Origin: a virus
Direction: 5' to 3' (one strand)
Virus record (IMG/VR): IMGVR_UViG_3300005528_000063
Coordinates: 1-64,000 of that record
DNA: 64,000 nucleotides
The notes under the pieces are model-generated. The model saw only the letters and a list, made by a program, of their open reading frames with translations, did not search any database and had not been told where the DNA came from. Below, piece by piece: positions 42,569 to 51,582 of the stretch. The translations under genes were made by a program, and so were the position numbers. Every line of letters begins with the position of its first letter. The stretch's first letter is position 1.

Positions 42569-45500
42569 ATGGACTTGTTCGACCAGCCGCCCTCGCGAAG
42601 GCGTCCCGCCGGCTACATCCCGCTGTTCGATGAGGCTGCGCTGGCCGACCAGCCGGCGAGCCAGATCGACGTCACGCCAGAGATGCGTGACTCCGTCCTG
42701 CGCGAGATCGGCGCCGTCACTGGCGGCACCCTATCCCGGATCGGAGATGCCCTCTCCGCTCCTGGCGACTACTTTCGCGGCCTGCTGACCGGCAAGGCGG
42801 GAGAGCGAGTCACTGGCCGCGAGATGTTGCGAGACGCCGGGCTGATTTCCCAGCAGGACAACTGGGGCAACTTCGCAGCGGGCCTCGCCACCGACATCGT
42901 CACCGACCCGCTCTCGATGGTGACTGGGCCGACGAAGGCCGTGACCGCTGCCGGTCAGGCTCTCAAGAAGGCTGGCCTCGCAGATGCGCTCCCAGCCGCC
43001 ATGACTCGCAAGGCTATCTCGACAGGTGCCGTGCGGTCTGGCGACATTCCTGGCGTTGCCAAGCGGACGCTGAAGGCGCTGGAAGACTCTGGCCGCACGA
43101 TCAGCACGATGGACCCGGCAGTGGTCGGCAGGCCGCTGTACGGTACTCGCACGTCGATGCGGGCTGGCACGCTTGACGATGCCATCCGTTACGCCGGAGA
43201 CGACGCTGCGCAAAAAGCGGCAGAGGATGCACTGCTCGGCGTGCTTGGGCCTGACGAGCTGGCGCGGCTGCGTAACGAGCCGCTCGCCAAGACGGTCGGT
43301 TTCGGCCTGCCGCTCAGCCAGCCAAGCATCACAGCCGACATCTTTGGCAAGGGTTTCGGGGACCAGTACGCCAACGTCCTCGACACGATCGGGCAGGCCT
43401 ACCGCTGGAGCCCGGTCGGCAGAGGCATGGCGGCGGCGTTCGACCAGCGGGTGTGGGGCAAGCTCGATGCCGAAGAGCAGCTGACGAACATCGCCAACTT
43501 CGAGGCTCGCCAGAAGGCCGGCGGCATTGCTACTGCGGCCCACACGTATCACCTCGCCAAGCTCTACAAAGAGAATCCGGAGGTCTTCAGCGAGGACGGG
43601 AACCGGGCGCTTGGGAGATACCTCGAAGGCAGCGCCGCACGCACTGCTGATGACGTGGCATACGTCGAGAGCCGTCCGGCGCTCAAGGAGTACGCCGACT
43701 GGTGGGTGAACAACCGACAGGACTACCTTGCCGAGTCTCGTCGCATGGGCCTGTCGGCCGCAGAGCTGACCGACAAGTACGGCATCGACTACCTGCCCCG
43801 CCGGGCAGAGGCCGTCCTCGAGATGGAAGCAAGGCGGAACCGGAAGCTCGGGGAGGTCTTGACGACCTTCACGGGCGATATGCTGCGGCGTACGGACGCC
43901 ATGCAACTGCCCGGCGGGCGGGACACGATCATCGACCTGTCTCGGGACGCCAACGTAGCCGGCGCCAAACGGGCGCTGACAACCGACGAGGATGCAGCGC
44001 AGTATCTCCTCAACAAGCTCTCTCCGCTGGTGCAGCCCGGCCAGCCGCCGCTTGAGCTTGACCAGATGAAGCGTCTCGCCCGCGTGCTGAACAGACTTCC
44101 GGACGAGGTGACGCAGAAGTCTCCGCTGTTCGGCCAGCATCCGACGGAGATGATTGGGTCGTACATGCGTGGCAGGAACGAGAGCATGGCGACGGCCGGC
44201 GTCATGTACGACTCGCTGGCGTCCTTCGCTAAGGATGGGGCGTACGACACGATCGAGGGCGGCCGGCACATCTCGATGCAGGAAGCGCTGAATCGTCTTG
44301 GCGTCAAGAGCTACGACGACGACGCCGTTGGCGCGGCTCGCCAGATGCGAGAGCGAATCGCCGGGCTTCGTGGTGTTGACCCAGACCAGATCAAGCTCTC
44401 CGAGATCAGCGTTCCAGAAGAGCACATCAATCGGCTCATGCGTGCCCGCGATGCGTTCGAGACTGGCGAGGCATCCCAATCGCTGCTCAACTGGCTCGAT
44501 CACTACACGCAAGCTTGGAAGGGTGCAATTCTCACATGGCCCGCACGAGCAACACGCGATCTCTATTCAGGAGCCATCAGCAACTGGCTTGAGGGTGCGC
44601 TCGACTCCGACGCCGTGCTTGCCACTCGCGCTCTCATGCAGGAGGGGCCGCAGAGCCAACGCTTTCTGCGAACTCTGCAAGGCATTCCTCGCTACGCCGG
44701 CGACGACGGGCTGGAGCAGTTCTATGCAGACATCGCCGGCAACGGACTGGTGGGCGCCCAGAACGGATTCGAGATCGGCGGCAGCGTCGTGGGGCGTGGT
44801 GCTCTTGGGCAGCTGCCGGGAACCACTCCGATCACGTTCGGCACCATCACTGGCGAACTCACGAAGGGCTGGGGCTGGAACAACTTCCGGCAGTGGCGCT
44901 CCAATCTGCGCCCGTTGGCCGAAACGAAGAACCCAATCTTGCGTGCAGGCGAGCAACTCAACTCACTCTCGGATGGCATCAACCGCATCAGCGGGTTCCT
45001 TGCTCTCATGAAGCAGGGCTACGATCCGTCCGCTGCGGCAAAGGCGATGAAGCGCGCCCACGTGGACCCATCAAGCCTTTCGCAGCTAGAGAAGACCGTG
45101 CTGCGGCGGATTTTTCCCTGGTACAGTTTCCAGAGCCGCATGTTCCGTGAGGTGCTGCGGCAACTGGTGGAGCAGCCCGGTGGTCGGTACGCCCAGCTGA
45201 TCCGCACGACCGAGTCATTGCAGGACGAAGGCGACGACGCCTACATCCCCAGCGGATTGCGCTCGCGGTTTGCCTTCCCGCTGCCTGAGGAGTGGGGCGG
45301 CGTTCCGGCTCCCGGAACGCAGCGATACCTGACCGGCCTTCAGGTGCCTGGATTCACAGAGCTTGGGATGATCGAGACACCCGGCACGGTCGCCGGGACA
45401 GTGACTGGAACGGGGCGTCAGATCGGCATGCAGCTGCACCCCGCCTTGCGCACTGGCGTCGAACTGATGGCCGGAAAAGACCTTTTTACCAATAGGCCGA

Positions 45501-45973
45501 TTGGAGAGTCCACGTCCACGCTCGACGCCATTGCGCGCTCCGTGACAGGCAACCCCAATGCGGACGTACCTGCGCTTGCTGAGAAGCTCGTCGAAATCCT
45601 TCCGTTCGCAGGTCGCCCGCTGTATGCGCTGCGCTCGTTGCTCGACAACAGGGACGGGCAGCCGATTGCGTCTCGCGGCATCCGGACTGTATTCAATAGC
45701 ACGACCGGAATGGCATTGCGTGATGCCACGAAGCGAGACGTCCTCTCCGACGCAGTGCGCCAGATCGAGGAGAGCATCGACCCGTACACCCGCGAGTTTA
45801 CGCAGACCTACATCCCCGAAGAACTTATGCCGATGGTTCCGCAGTGGGCGCAGGAACGGCAAGCCGTGTCGCGTGCGCTTGTCCGCGAGAAGCGAGAGGA
45901 CGACAAGCCCCAGAAGACCTCTCGCAAGAAGAAGCGCACGTCGGACACTGGCTTCCCTCAGCTATTCGAGTAG
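42569..45973 (+). CDS. Giant internal virion protein 3, 1134 aa
   Basis: Large helical protein with recurring hydrophobic helices: 'NFAAGLATDIVTDPLSMVTGPTKAVTAAGQALKKAGLADALPAA' near residue 95 and 'HYTQAWKGAILTWPARATRDLYSGAISNWLEGAL' near 650. The pattern WK..llt.pa...RnlysG.fsNw resembles conserved internal proteins of marine podoviruses. The C-terminus is basic (RKKKRTSDTGFPQLFE). Probably DNA-ejection conduit. The stop overlaps, tail to tail, the integrase stop within CTATTCGAGTAG. Confidence 0.65.
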   Translation: MDLFDQPPSRRRPAGYIPLFDEAALADQPASQIDVTPEMRDSVLREIGAVTGGTLSRIGDALSAPGDYFRGLLTGKAGERVTGREMLRDAGLISQQDNWGNFAAGLATDIVTDPLSMVTGPTKAVTAAGQALKKAGLADALPAAMTRKAISTGAVRSGDIPGVAKRTLKALEDSGRTISTMDPAVVGRPLYGTRTSMRAGTLDDAIRYAGDDAAQKAAEDALLGVLGPDELARLRNEPLAKTVGFGLPLSQPSITADIFGKGFGDQYANVLDTIGQAYRWSPVGRGMAAAFDQRVWGKLDAEEQLTNIANFEARQKAGGIATAAHTYHLAKLYKENPEVFSEDGNRALGRYLEGSAARTADDVAYVESRPALKEYADWWVNNRQDYLAESRRMGLSAAELTDKYGIDYLPRRAEAVLEMEARRNRKLGEVLTTFTGDMLRRTDAMQLPGGRDTIIDLSRDANVAGAKRALTTDEDAAQYLLNKLSPLVQPGQPPLELDQMKRLARVLNRLPDEVTQKSPLFGQHPTEMIGSYMRGRNESMATAGVMYDSLASFAKDGAYDTIEGGRHISMQEALNRLGVKSYDDDAVGAARQMRERIAGLRGVDPDQIKLSEISVPEEHINRLMRARDAFETGEASQSLLNWLDHYTQAWKGAILTWPARATRDLYSGAISNWLEGALDSDAVLATRALMQEGPQSQRFLRTLQGIPRYAGDDGLEQFYADIAGNGLVGAQNGFEIGGSVVGRGALGQLPGTTPITFGTITGELTKGWGWNNFRQWRSNLRPLAETKNPILRAGEQLNSLSDGINRISGFLALMKQGYDPSAAAKAMKRAHVDPSSLSQLEKTVLRRIFPWYSFQSRMFREVLRQLVEQPGGRYAQLIRTTESLQDEGDDAYIPSGLRSRFAFPLPEEWGGVPAPGTQRYLTGLQVPGFTELGMIETPGTVAGTVTGTGRQIGMQLHPALRTGVELMAGKDLFTNRPIGESTSTLDAIARSVTGNPNADVPALAEKLVEILPFAGRPLYALRSLLDNRDGQPIASRGIRTVFNSTTGMALRDATKRDVLSDAVRQIEESIDPYTREFTQTYIPEELMPMVPQWAQERQAVSRALVREKREDDKPQKTSRKKKRTSDTGFPQLFE

Positions 45974-46777
45974 CGACGGTGTGCAGGGAATGTCCCTCCT
46001 GACCTGCGACCAGTCGATGTAGAACCGCTCGGCCATGCCGGGCGTCTTGTGGCCGAGATGCACTCGGGCCTTTCCGGGCTGACGCATCTCGATGTGGGTG
46101 GCGCCCGACCGGCGGAGCCACTTGCCAGAGCCACGCATGCCAAGCGACTTCAGGTACTTCTTCATTCGCTTGCAGCCGCCCACCATGCCGATGGCCCAGC
46201 TAAGGACTGTCCCGTCCGGAGACAGGGCCAGCATTTGCGTCACTGCCTCCCAGCAGGCAGGAGACAGCACCTTCGAGACGGGCTCTCCGGTCTTGTGCTG
46301 GGACCACTGAACCGCCCCATCCGTAAAGTCCTCCTCCCGCAAGGCCCAAATGTCAGCGTGCCTTGCCCCAGTTTCGTACCCCAACAGCATCCAGCACCGC
46401 AGGAACAGGCCAAGCGGGGCACCTGAACGGAGCTTCTTTCGCCCCATCTGGAACGTACCCTTGACAGCCGTACAGCACTGTTCTAAAGTCCATGCCCGAG
46501 TTGGTTTGCGGGCAACTTTGATCTTGACCAATCCACGCGGCATGCGTTTCACTAGGCCGCGATCAAGAGCAAAAAGCCACAAGGACACGATGATGGATCG
46601 CTGCGGAGCAACGGTAACGGGAGCGGCTTGCGACAGCCTTCGCCGTAAAAACTCGTTGCACGACGCTACGTCCAGTTCCCGACACCCGTCCGCAACGGCA
46701 CGCACCCGCTTGGCATAGGCGTCACACACGACACGTTCGCGAAGATAGTCCTCCGCAATGGCAGGAAGCCCCCCCAT
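45962..46777 (-). CDS. int: Tyrosine recombinase / integrase
   Basis: 271 residues from MGGLPAIAED; an upstream ATG at 46828 gives 17 more residues but TTGGAG sits before 46777. Visible catalytic positions: R139 in YETGARHADIWAL, K162 in HKTG, R222 in KWLRRSGATH (the usual His of HxxR is Lys219), H243 in LGHKT, nucleophile Y253 in ERFYID. Catalyses site-specific integration or dimer resolution. Transcribed divergently from the recombination operon. Confidence 0.85.
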   Translation of the reverse strand: MGGLPAIAEDYLRERVVCDAYAKRVRAVADGCRELDVASCNEFLRRRLSQAAPVTVAPQRSIIVSLWLFALDRGLVKRMPRGLVKIKVARKPTRAWTLEQCCTAVKGTFQMGRKKLRSGAPLGLFLRCWMLLGYETGARHADIWALREEDFTDGAVQWSQHKTGEPVSKVLSPACWEAVTQMLALSPDGTVLSWAIGMVGGCKRMKKYLKSLGMRGSGKWLRRSGATHIEMRQPGKARVHLGHKTPGMAERFYIDWSQVRRDIPCTPSLLE

Positions 46778-46839
46778 GATTGCTAGCTCCAACGTTGAAG
46801 CGCAAAAAACTGGGGGCCAGCTCGGCATGGTTGGTCATG

Positions 46840-46852
46840 GCGATAGCATCGC
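46840..46852. promoter_or_regulatory. Dyad GCGATagcATCGC in int-exo region
   Basis: 5-bp perfect inverted repeat with three-base spacer; TAGCatcGCTA is a second overlapping dyad. Located 63 bp upstream of the integrase start and 35 bp before the exonuclease start. Candidate repressor or integrase-binding site. Confidence 0.4.
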
Positions 46853-46877
46853 TACAGCCCTTGCAACCGGACCCGAC

Positions 46878-46904
46878 GGATCGGACATGACGAATGTCCG
46901 GTCC
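46878..46904. promoter_or_regulatory. 27-bp inverted repeat over the exonuclease start
   Basis: GGA-T-CGGACAT, five bases, ATGTCCG-G-TCC: ten pairs with one internal mismatch. The ATG at 46887 is part of the left arm. It could be a transcriptional operator or an mRNA hairpin that hides the start codon. Confidence 0.5.
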
Positions 46905-47756
46905 ATCAGCACTCCCAGTGTTTTGCATGCGGACATACGTCGTGGAGAGGCAAACGACGCATATCACGCCAACGAAACGCACAGGTCATGCAGCCGAGCC
47001 AAAACACTCCTTGACTCGCCCGTCCTGTACTACCAGCGGTACATCGCCAAAACCCTTCCGCCATTCAGCAGCAGCGCCACCGATCACGGGACGCTGATGC
47101 ACCTGTGGATGGAGTTTGGAGACGACTTCCTTGAAAGGCTGGTCGTCCCTCCATCTGAAACCCTAACTGCCACAGGGCTCGTAGGCAAAGAGGCGCAGAA
47201 ATGGGCGGAAAACGAGGCACCCGCAGACGCCATCATCGTGTCGCCAAAGGAGCGGGCGCAGCTCCTGGCTGAAATCCGCGCCATCAAGGCGAATCCGGCC
47301 GCAGCCGAGCACATCGCCCGCATCGCTGAACATGAGATCAGCGTCTACTGGACGGACGCGGACGGCAACAACCTCAAGTGCCGCTTCGACGCAGTGACGT
47401 CGGACGGTCTGGTGCTCGACCTCAAGACGACCCGCGAGGCTGACATCCTCTCCGGGTTTTGGAAGTCGGTGATCGACTTCAAGTACCACCTGCAAGATGC
47501 GTGGTATCGCAGGGGCATGGAGGCGTGCGGCATGGACCCCGCCCCGCTCCGCTTCATCGTCATCAGCACTTCGCTGCCGCACGACTGTCAGGTCGTGACG
47601 CTGCCAGACGCCGTCGTTGCCGAAGGGCAGCGGCTCATGGACAAGGCGCTGGCTGATCTTCGTCTTCGTGAATCCCTCGACTGGTGGTTGCCGGACACGC
47701 ACGGCGAGGTGGTTGAGCTTTCGTTTCCGGCGCATGTTCTGGGGAGGATGAGATGA
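46887..47756 (+). CDS. PD-(D/E)XK exonuclease (RecE-like)
   Basis: 289 residues from MTNVRSIST; in-frame ATGs at 46827, 46776 and 46758 are alternatives but would run into the integrase start. The family start pattern 'YHANETHRSCSRAKTLLDSPVLYYQRYI' is followed by 'GTLMHLWMEFG' and the nuclease core 'CRFDAVTSDGLVLDLKTT' (D...DxK) and 'YHLQDAWYRRGM'. With Erf immediately downstream (ATGA overlap) this is a two-component recombinase: the exonuclease makes single strands for Erf. Confidence 0.8.
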   Translation: MTNVRSISTPSVLHADIRRGEANDAYHANETHRSCSRAKTLLDSPVLYYQRYIAKTLPPFSSSATDHGTLMHLWMEFGDDFLERLVVPPSETLTATGLVGKEAQKWAENEAPADAIIVSPKERAQLLAEIRAIKANPAAAEHIARIAEHEISVYWTDADGNNLKCRFDAVTSDGLVLDLKTTREADILSGFWKSVIDFKYHLQDAWYRRGMEACGMDPAPLRFIVISTSLPHDCQVVTLPDAVVAEGQRLMDKALADLRLRESLDWWLPDTHGEVVELSFPAHVLGRMR

Positions 47757-48445
47757 GCAAGGTTATGGATATGTCGGTGTGGAACGCATGCAGCGACCAC
47801 GTTGACGAGCTTTCGTCTGCAATGGCGAAGGCGTTCGGGCAGTTGCAGAACGTCGCGCGGAACAAGGTTTCGCACTTCGCCAAGAAGGGCAAGGACGGCA
47901 AGCCGAAACCGGACTACGCCGACCTCGCATCGTGCTTCGACTGCATCCGCACGGCGTACTCAGCCAACGGGCTGTCGGTCAGCCAGACGTTCCACCCGTA
48001 CGGCGAGGACGGGACGATCCACCTCGTCACGACGGTGCGGCATTCCAGCGGCCAGTTTGAGCGGTCGTACCTGCCGATGCCTGGACGCATCCCGCCGCAG
48101 GAGTTGGCGAAGACCGCCACCTACCTCAAGCGGATCGCCCTGTGCGCCATCGCAGGCATCGCTGCCGACGATGACGACGACGGAGAGCAGGCCGAGAAGT
48201 CGGCTGCCAACGCTGCCGCAAACGACGAGGCCCGCATCGAGAAGGCTCTCGTGGCGAAGGTGCGTGCTTCACAGGACGCAGAGGCGATTGCCGCCGTGAT
48301 GGATCAGGTGGCTCGTGGCGTGTCGTCAGGCCAGCTTTCGGAGGCGGCTGCCAGCCGTGTTCGCCTGCTGGGCGCTGACTGCGCCGCCAAGCTCGCGAAG
48401 AAGCAGACGAAGGAAGAGGCCAAGCAGCCCGCACTGGCGTCGTGA
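47753..48445 (+). CDS. erf: ERF-family single-strand annealing protein
   Basis: 230 residues. Classic ERF features: 'YADLASCFDCIRTAYSANGLSVSQTF' then 'HLVTTVRHSSGQFERSYLPMPG', 'PQELAKTATYLKRIALCAIAGIAADDDDDG'. The acidic run after GIA is typical. The C-terminal half is variable and helical. It would anneal complementary strands and support recombination-dependent replication. GGAGGATG before the start. Confidence 0.9.
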   Translation: MSKVMDMSVWNACSDHVDELSSAMAKAFGQLQNVARNKVSHFAKKGKDGKPKPDYADLASCFDCIRTAYSANGLSVSQTFHPYGEDGTIHLVTTVRHSSGQFERSYLPMPGRIPPQELAKTATYLKRIALCAIAGIAADDDDDGEQAEKSAANAAANDEARIEKALVAKVRASQDAEAIAAVMDQVARGVSSGQLSEAAASRVRLLGADCAAKLAKKQTKEEAKQPALAS

Positions 48446-48518
48446 ACTGAACACTCAGGTCGGGGAGTCCTCCTCAGCGGCACGCCGGATGCCGTCCCGC
48501 CCGTCCGGTAACTAAATC

Positions 48519-48791
48519 ATGGACGAGAAACTCATCGACTACACCCGCGTCGTCGCCCTCATGGCGCAGCAGGACTTGCTGGAAGAGAAGGCTGCCGTGC
48601 AGTTCTGCAAGGCCATCCTCCCCCAGCTGCTTGCCGAGCTTGAGGTGATGAGCCGCGTTGCCCAGAGCGCTCACTCCTTCCTTGCGTCCCTGCCTGCCCC
48701 GACGCAGCCAGAGCCGCCAGCCGCCAAGCCGTCGCAGCCGGCCAAGAAGGCCAAGCCAAAGCGGCGCAAGGCGAAGGGGGTGCGCAAATGA
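48519..48791 (+). CDS. Small helical protein with basic tail, 90 aa
   Basis: MDEKLIDYTRVVALMAQQDL, a helical first half and a Pro/Ala/Lys/Arg-rich tail (AKPSQPAKKAKPKRRKAKGVRK) suitable for nucleic-acid contact. ATGA overlap with the helicase gene. Possibly a helicase accessory protein. Confidence 0.6.
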   Translation: MDEKLIDYTRVVALMAQQDLLEEKAAVQFCKAILPQLLAELEVMSRVAQSAHSFLASLPAPTQPEPPAAKPSQPAKKAKPKRRKAKGVRK

Positions 48792-50338
48792 GCCGCCAGC
48801 AGATTCGCTCTGCGGTACGTGCCGCACTCCGCGACTACCAGCGGAACGCCATCGAGGGCGTGTGCTCGTCAGCCAAGCGCGGCGACCGCAGGATCGTCGT
48901 GTGCCAGCCGGTCGGCAGCGGCAAGACGGAGGTTATGGCAGAGCTGTGCCGTATCGCACGGTATCCGCTCTCCATCGTGCCGCTCGTCGACCTCATGCGC
49001 CAGAACCGCGACCGGCTGGAGCTGCGTCTCGGCGAGTCCTGCGACATCGAGCAAGGCGGGAACTTCGCGGAATCCATCGAGGGGCTTCGCAGCCGCGTCA
49101 TCGTCGGCTCTCGCAACAGTCTTCTCAGCAGCGGCCGCTACAAGGCGAAGGCGTATGAGCGCGTGACGCTGGTGCTGGTTGACGAGTGCCACGTCGGCAT
49201 GACGCCGCAGATGGAGGAGATGCTGCGGTGGTTCGAGGATCGCGGAGCCACAATCGTCGGCTTCTCCGCCACTCCGTACAAGGGCAAGGGCAAGGCGCTC
49301 CGCTACTGGCCTCGCCCGCAGGTCGTGTACTCCCTCATGGAGGGAATCAACGACGGCTACCTCGTCGGCCCGACGTGCTACCTGTCGGAGGCTAAGTCCT
49401 TCGACCTGACGATGGTGGACGAGGTGTCTGGCGAGTGGAACAAGACGCAGCTCGCCGCCGTCCTGGCTGCCGAGCACTTCGCTCAGGAGGTGTCGAGCCT
49501 CGTTCTCTCGACCCACAAGCAGATGCCGTCAGTCGTGTACGCCGCCAACGTGCGTCAGGCCAAGCTGCTGGTAGAGGTGCTTCAGCGGTACGGTGCGAAG
49601 GTCAGCCTTGTGTACGGCACGCAGAACCCGCTGGAGCGAAAGGCGAACATGGACGCCTTCGTGTCGGGCGAGGCGAAAATCATCGTCAACGTCGGCATTC
49701 TCGGCTACGGCTGGGACCACCCCGAGCTGATGAACATCTACATGGCGGCGCCGACGCGCTCGCTTTCACGCTACGAGCAGCGTCTCGGAAGAGGCACGCG
49801 GACGTGGCGTGGCATCATCCATCCTGACATGACCCGCGACGAGCGGCTGGATGCGATCCGCAATTCCCCGAAGCCGACGTTCAACCTCTACGACATCACC
49901 GACTCGAGCCGCAGCCATCAACTGCTCTCGGCCCTCGACGTTCTCGACGCCAAGACCCGCAAGAGCGCAGCCCGCAAGGAGCGCATGCTCGGCCAGCTGT
50001 CGATGGACGGAACCAACGCCGTCGATGCAATCCGTCAAGCCGACGAGTTCGACCTTGCGGAGCTGGAGGCGAAGGCCGCAGAGATGATCGAGAAGCGGAA
50101 GCGCCTCGTCGTGGGCGTGACGTTCGATCACAGCACTCGCGACCTGTTCTCGGAGCCGGAAGGCCCGAAGCGTCGTGGCTGGCGGATGCTCTACGGCAAA
50201 TACAAGGGGCAGCAGCTGGACTCGATCCCGGAGAGCTACCTGTCGTGGGTCATGGAATCCACCAAGAAGGAGTCTCCGTTCAAGCAGGCCGTGCGTCGTG
50301 AACTCGGAAGGCGGCACAAGGAGAAGGCCGCCGATTAG
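48788..50338 (+). CDS. SF2 DEAD/DEAH-type helicase
   Basis: 516 residues. Motif I PVGSGKT (41-47), motif II VDECH (131-135), motif III FSATPYKG, and motif VI EQRLGRGTRTW, in the usual order; UvsW/ResIII-like. After the two RecA-like domains a C-terminal extension contains 'RGWRMLYGKYKGQQLDSIPESYLSWV', a recurrent phage helicase tail. It unwinds or remodels branched DNA during recombination and replication. Confidence 0.88.
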   Translation: MSRQQIRSAVRAALRDYQRNAIEGVCSSAKRGDRRIVVCQPVGSGKTEVMAELCRIARYPLSIVPLVDLMRQNRDRLELRLGESCDIEQGGNFAESIEGLRSRVIVGSRNSLLSSGRYKAKAYERVTLVLVDECHVGMTPQMEEMLRWFEDRGATIVGFSATPYKGKGKALRYWPRPQVVYSLMEGINDGYLVGPTCYLSEAKSFDLTMVDEVSGEWNKTQLAAVLAAEHFAQEVSSLVLSTHKQMPSVVYAANVRQAKLLVEVLQRYGAKVSLVYGTQNPLERKANMDAFVSGEAKIIVNVGILGYGWDHPELMNIYMAAPTRSLSRYEQRLGRGTRTWRGIIHPDMTRDERLDAIRNSPKPTFNLYDITDSSRSHQLLSALDVLDAKTRKSAARKERMLGQLSMDGTNAVDAIRQADEFDLAELEAKAAEMIEKRKRLVVGVTFDHSTRDLFSEPEGPKRRGWRMLYGKYKGQQLDSIPESYLSWVMESTKKESPFKQAVRRELGRRHKEKAAD

Positions 50339-50346
50339 GGGGCTGC

Positions 50347-50757
50347 ATGAGCAATGGAATGCTCGCTGGAAAAGTCATCGCAGAGATCGGCGTGGCAATC
50401 GCTGTGGAGCGGCTCCTGCGGGCTGGCTTCGGCGTTGCCGTCCCGATCGTCGACGACGGATACGACCTCCTTGCGTTCGCTGGAAGGCGATACTGGCGCA
50501 TTCAGGTCAAGGCAAGTGAGTGCCGCTCTCGCCGCAACGGCAGCCGCATACGAATCACGAGGGGCGGCCAGCGGAAGTGCCACCAGCGCTACTGCCCTGA
50601 GTCTGTCGACGCCTTCATCGCCGTCAACACACGAACACACGACGTCATGTGCGTGCCCGTCGCTGCCACAAACGGCCGGGCTTGGCTCACGTGGCGGGAG
50701 GGCAGCAGGTGGTCCGACATGGGCGTCCTGCACCGCATCAAAACACAACGCTGTTGA
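50347..50757 (+). CDS. PD-(D/E)XK endonuclease-like protein, 136 aa
   Basis: 'GKVIAEIGVAIAVERLLRAGFGVAVPIVDDGYDLLAF....YWRIQVKAS' matches the small PD-(D/E)XK fold of resolvase- or restriction-like enzymes: E13, D40 and Q-V-K55. The E-to-Q change at the ExK position is common in one subgroup. Probably trims or resolves DNA junctions. Followed by a non-coding structured region. Confidence 0.65.
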   Translation: MSNGMLAGKVIAEIGVAIAVERLLRAGFGVAVPIVDDGYDLLAFAGRRYWRIQVKASECRSRRNGSRIRITRGGQRKCHQRYCPESVDAFIAVNTRTHDVMCVPVAATNGRAWLTWREGSRWSDMGVLHRIKTQRC

Positions 50758-50810
50758 TTTCCTCGTACCGACCAGCGTTTCAGAAATCAAAACGGTCGAG
50801 CCTAAACAAA

Positions 50811-51016
50811 CCGCCCTGGACCGAATCGGGCGGCTGAGTGGTGTCAGCGCGAAATCCGGGCAACGGGCAGGTATTCGATCCTGCTGCAAGCCAGTCATGG
50901 CCCAAGCCGCTACGTCCCGGTGGTTTGCTGAGGACAGGGCCGAATAAGGCTGAACAACGCTACCCCGAACGGGGTTGCTGACGCAGGGCTCCCGGCCCTT
51001 CTCAGCACGGAAGCGG
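50811..51016 (+). ncRNA. Candidate structured RNA
   Basis: The 278 bp between genes at 50757 and 51036 have no gene on the plus strand but many perfect stems. Hairpins: CCGCCC/GGGCGG (50811-50833), GCTGA/TCAGC (50833-50848), GCAGG/CCTGC (50867-50884). Then four nested helices: CCGCT 50907-50911 with AGCGG 51012-51016; TGCTGAG 50926-50932 with CTCAGCA 51001-51007; GGGCCG 50937-50942 with CGGCCC 50993-50998; ACCCC 50962-50966 with GGGGT 50971-50975 around a GAAC loop. No T-run follows. Could be a riboregulator of the next gene, a small RNA or a ribozyme; class not recognised. Confidence 0.5.
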
Positions 51017-51035
51017 TCTAGACAGAGACAACCAA

Positions 51036-51305
51036 ATGCCAAAAGACCTCGTACTCCTGCGCTACACCGACTCCACCGGCCGGCGTCTCGCCGCACTCTG
51101 CCGCCCAAGCGAGGGCGTCGAGACGCTGCGTCAGGTGGTGGGAGAGGAATCGGAAGAGGACCGGGAGTGGTACAGGAAGCCGCACAAGTCGGCCGTCGTC
51201 ATCGACACGGATGGCACGCTGACGATCACGAAGGCCGACGACTTGATGCTGCTGTCGTTCTGGTTCACGGTCGCAGCCAACTGGCTGCGTGAGCACGGAG
51301 GGTGA
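51036..51305 (+). CDS. Hypothetical protein, 89 aa
   Basis: MPKDLVLLRYTDSTGRRLAA; alpha/beta with 'SAVVIDTDGTLTITKADDLMLLSFWF'. First gene after the structured stretch. The IDTDGTLTI segment is only coincidentally HAD-like, as no other HAD motif follows. Unknown. Confidence 0.55.
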   Translation: MPKDLVLLRYTDSTGRRLAALCRPSEGVETLRQVVGEESEEDREWYRKPHKSAVVIDTDGTLTITKADDLMLLSFWFTVAANWLREHGG

Positions 51306-51306
51306 G

Positions 51307-51582
51307 ATGAACGGATTCACGAAAGGAGCGATCGTCATGTCTGGGTTGCTATCGCAGGCGCTGGGCGCCCTGTTCAAGGAGAACGAGCAGATCGTGGCTC
51401 CGGCAAAGGCGCTGGCTGGCGTGGCGTCGTGCCGCATTTCATTCAAGGAGTCGGCCACAGACCTTGCTACTGGGGAGAAGAAGTACCGCTGGTGCATCGA
51501 GTTCCAGAACGGCGAGGACTGCATGGTGTTTGACGAGGCAGTGCGCCACATCATCGACGCCGTGACTGGAGAGGAGCAGTGA
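51307..51582 (+). CDS. Hypothetical protein, 91 aa
   Basis: ATG at 51307 after GGGTGAG. 'GLLSQALGALFKENEQIVAPAKALAGVASCRISFKESATDLATGEKKYRW' then an acidic helical end. ATGA-type overlap with the next gene. No family recognised. Confidence 0.5.
   Translation: MNGFTKGAIVMSGLLSQALGALFKENEQIVAPAKALAGVASCRISFKESATDLATGEKKYRWCIEFQNGEDCMVFDEAVRHIIDAVTGEEQ

Noticed and set aside
50867-50884. T-arm-like GCAGG-TATTCGAT-CCTGC with an upstream GCTGAGTGGTGTCAGC that resembles a tRNA D-arm
   Set aside because: The loop has eight bases, there is no room for an anticodon arm between the two, and the flanks do not pair as an acceptor stem.
50928-50934. CTGAGGA matching a hammerhead ribozyme core
   Set aside because: No GAAA and no cleavage-site helix in the required order; the bases fit better into the nested helices.
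50347-51036. Group I intron with homing endonuclease
   Set aside because: No conserved P/Q/R/S core elements and no interrupted gene on either side.
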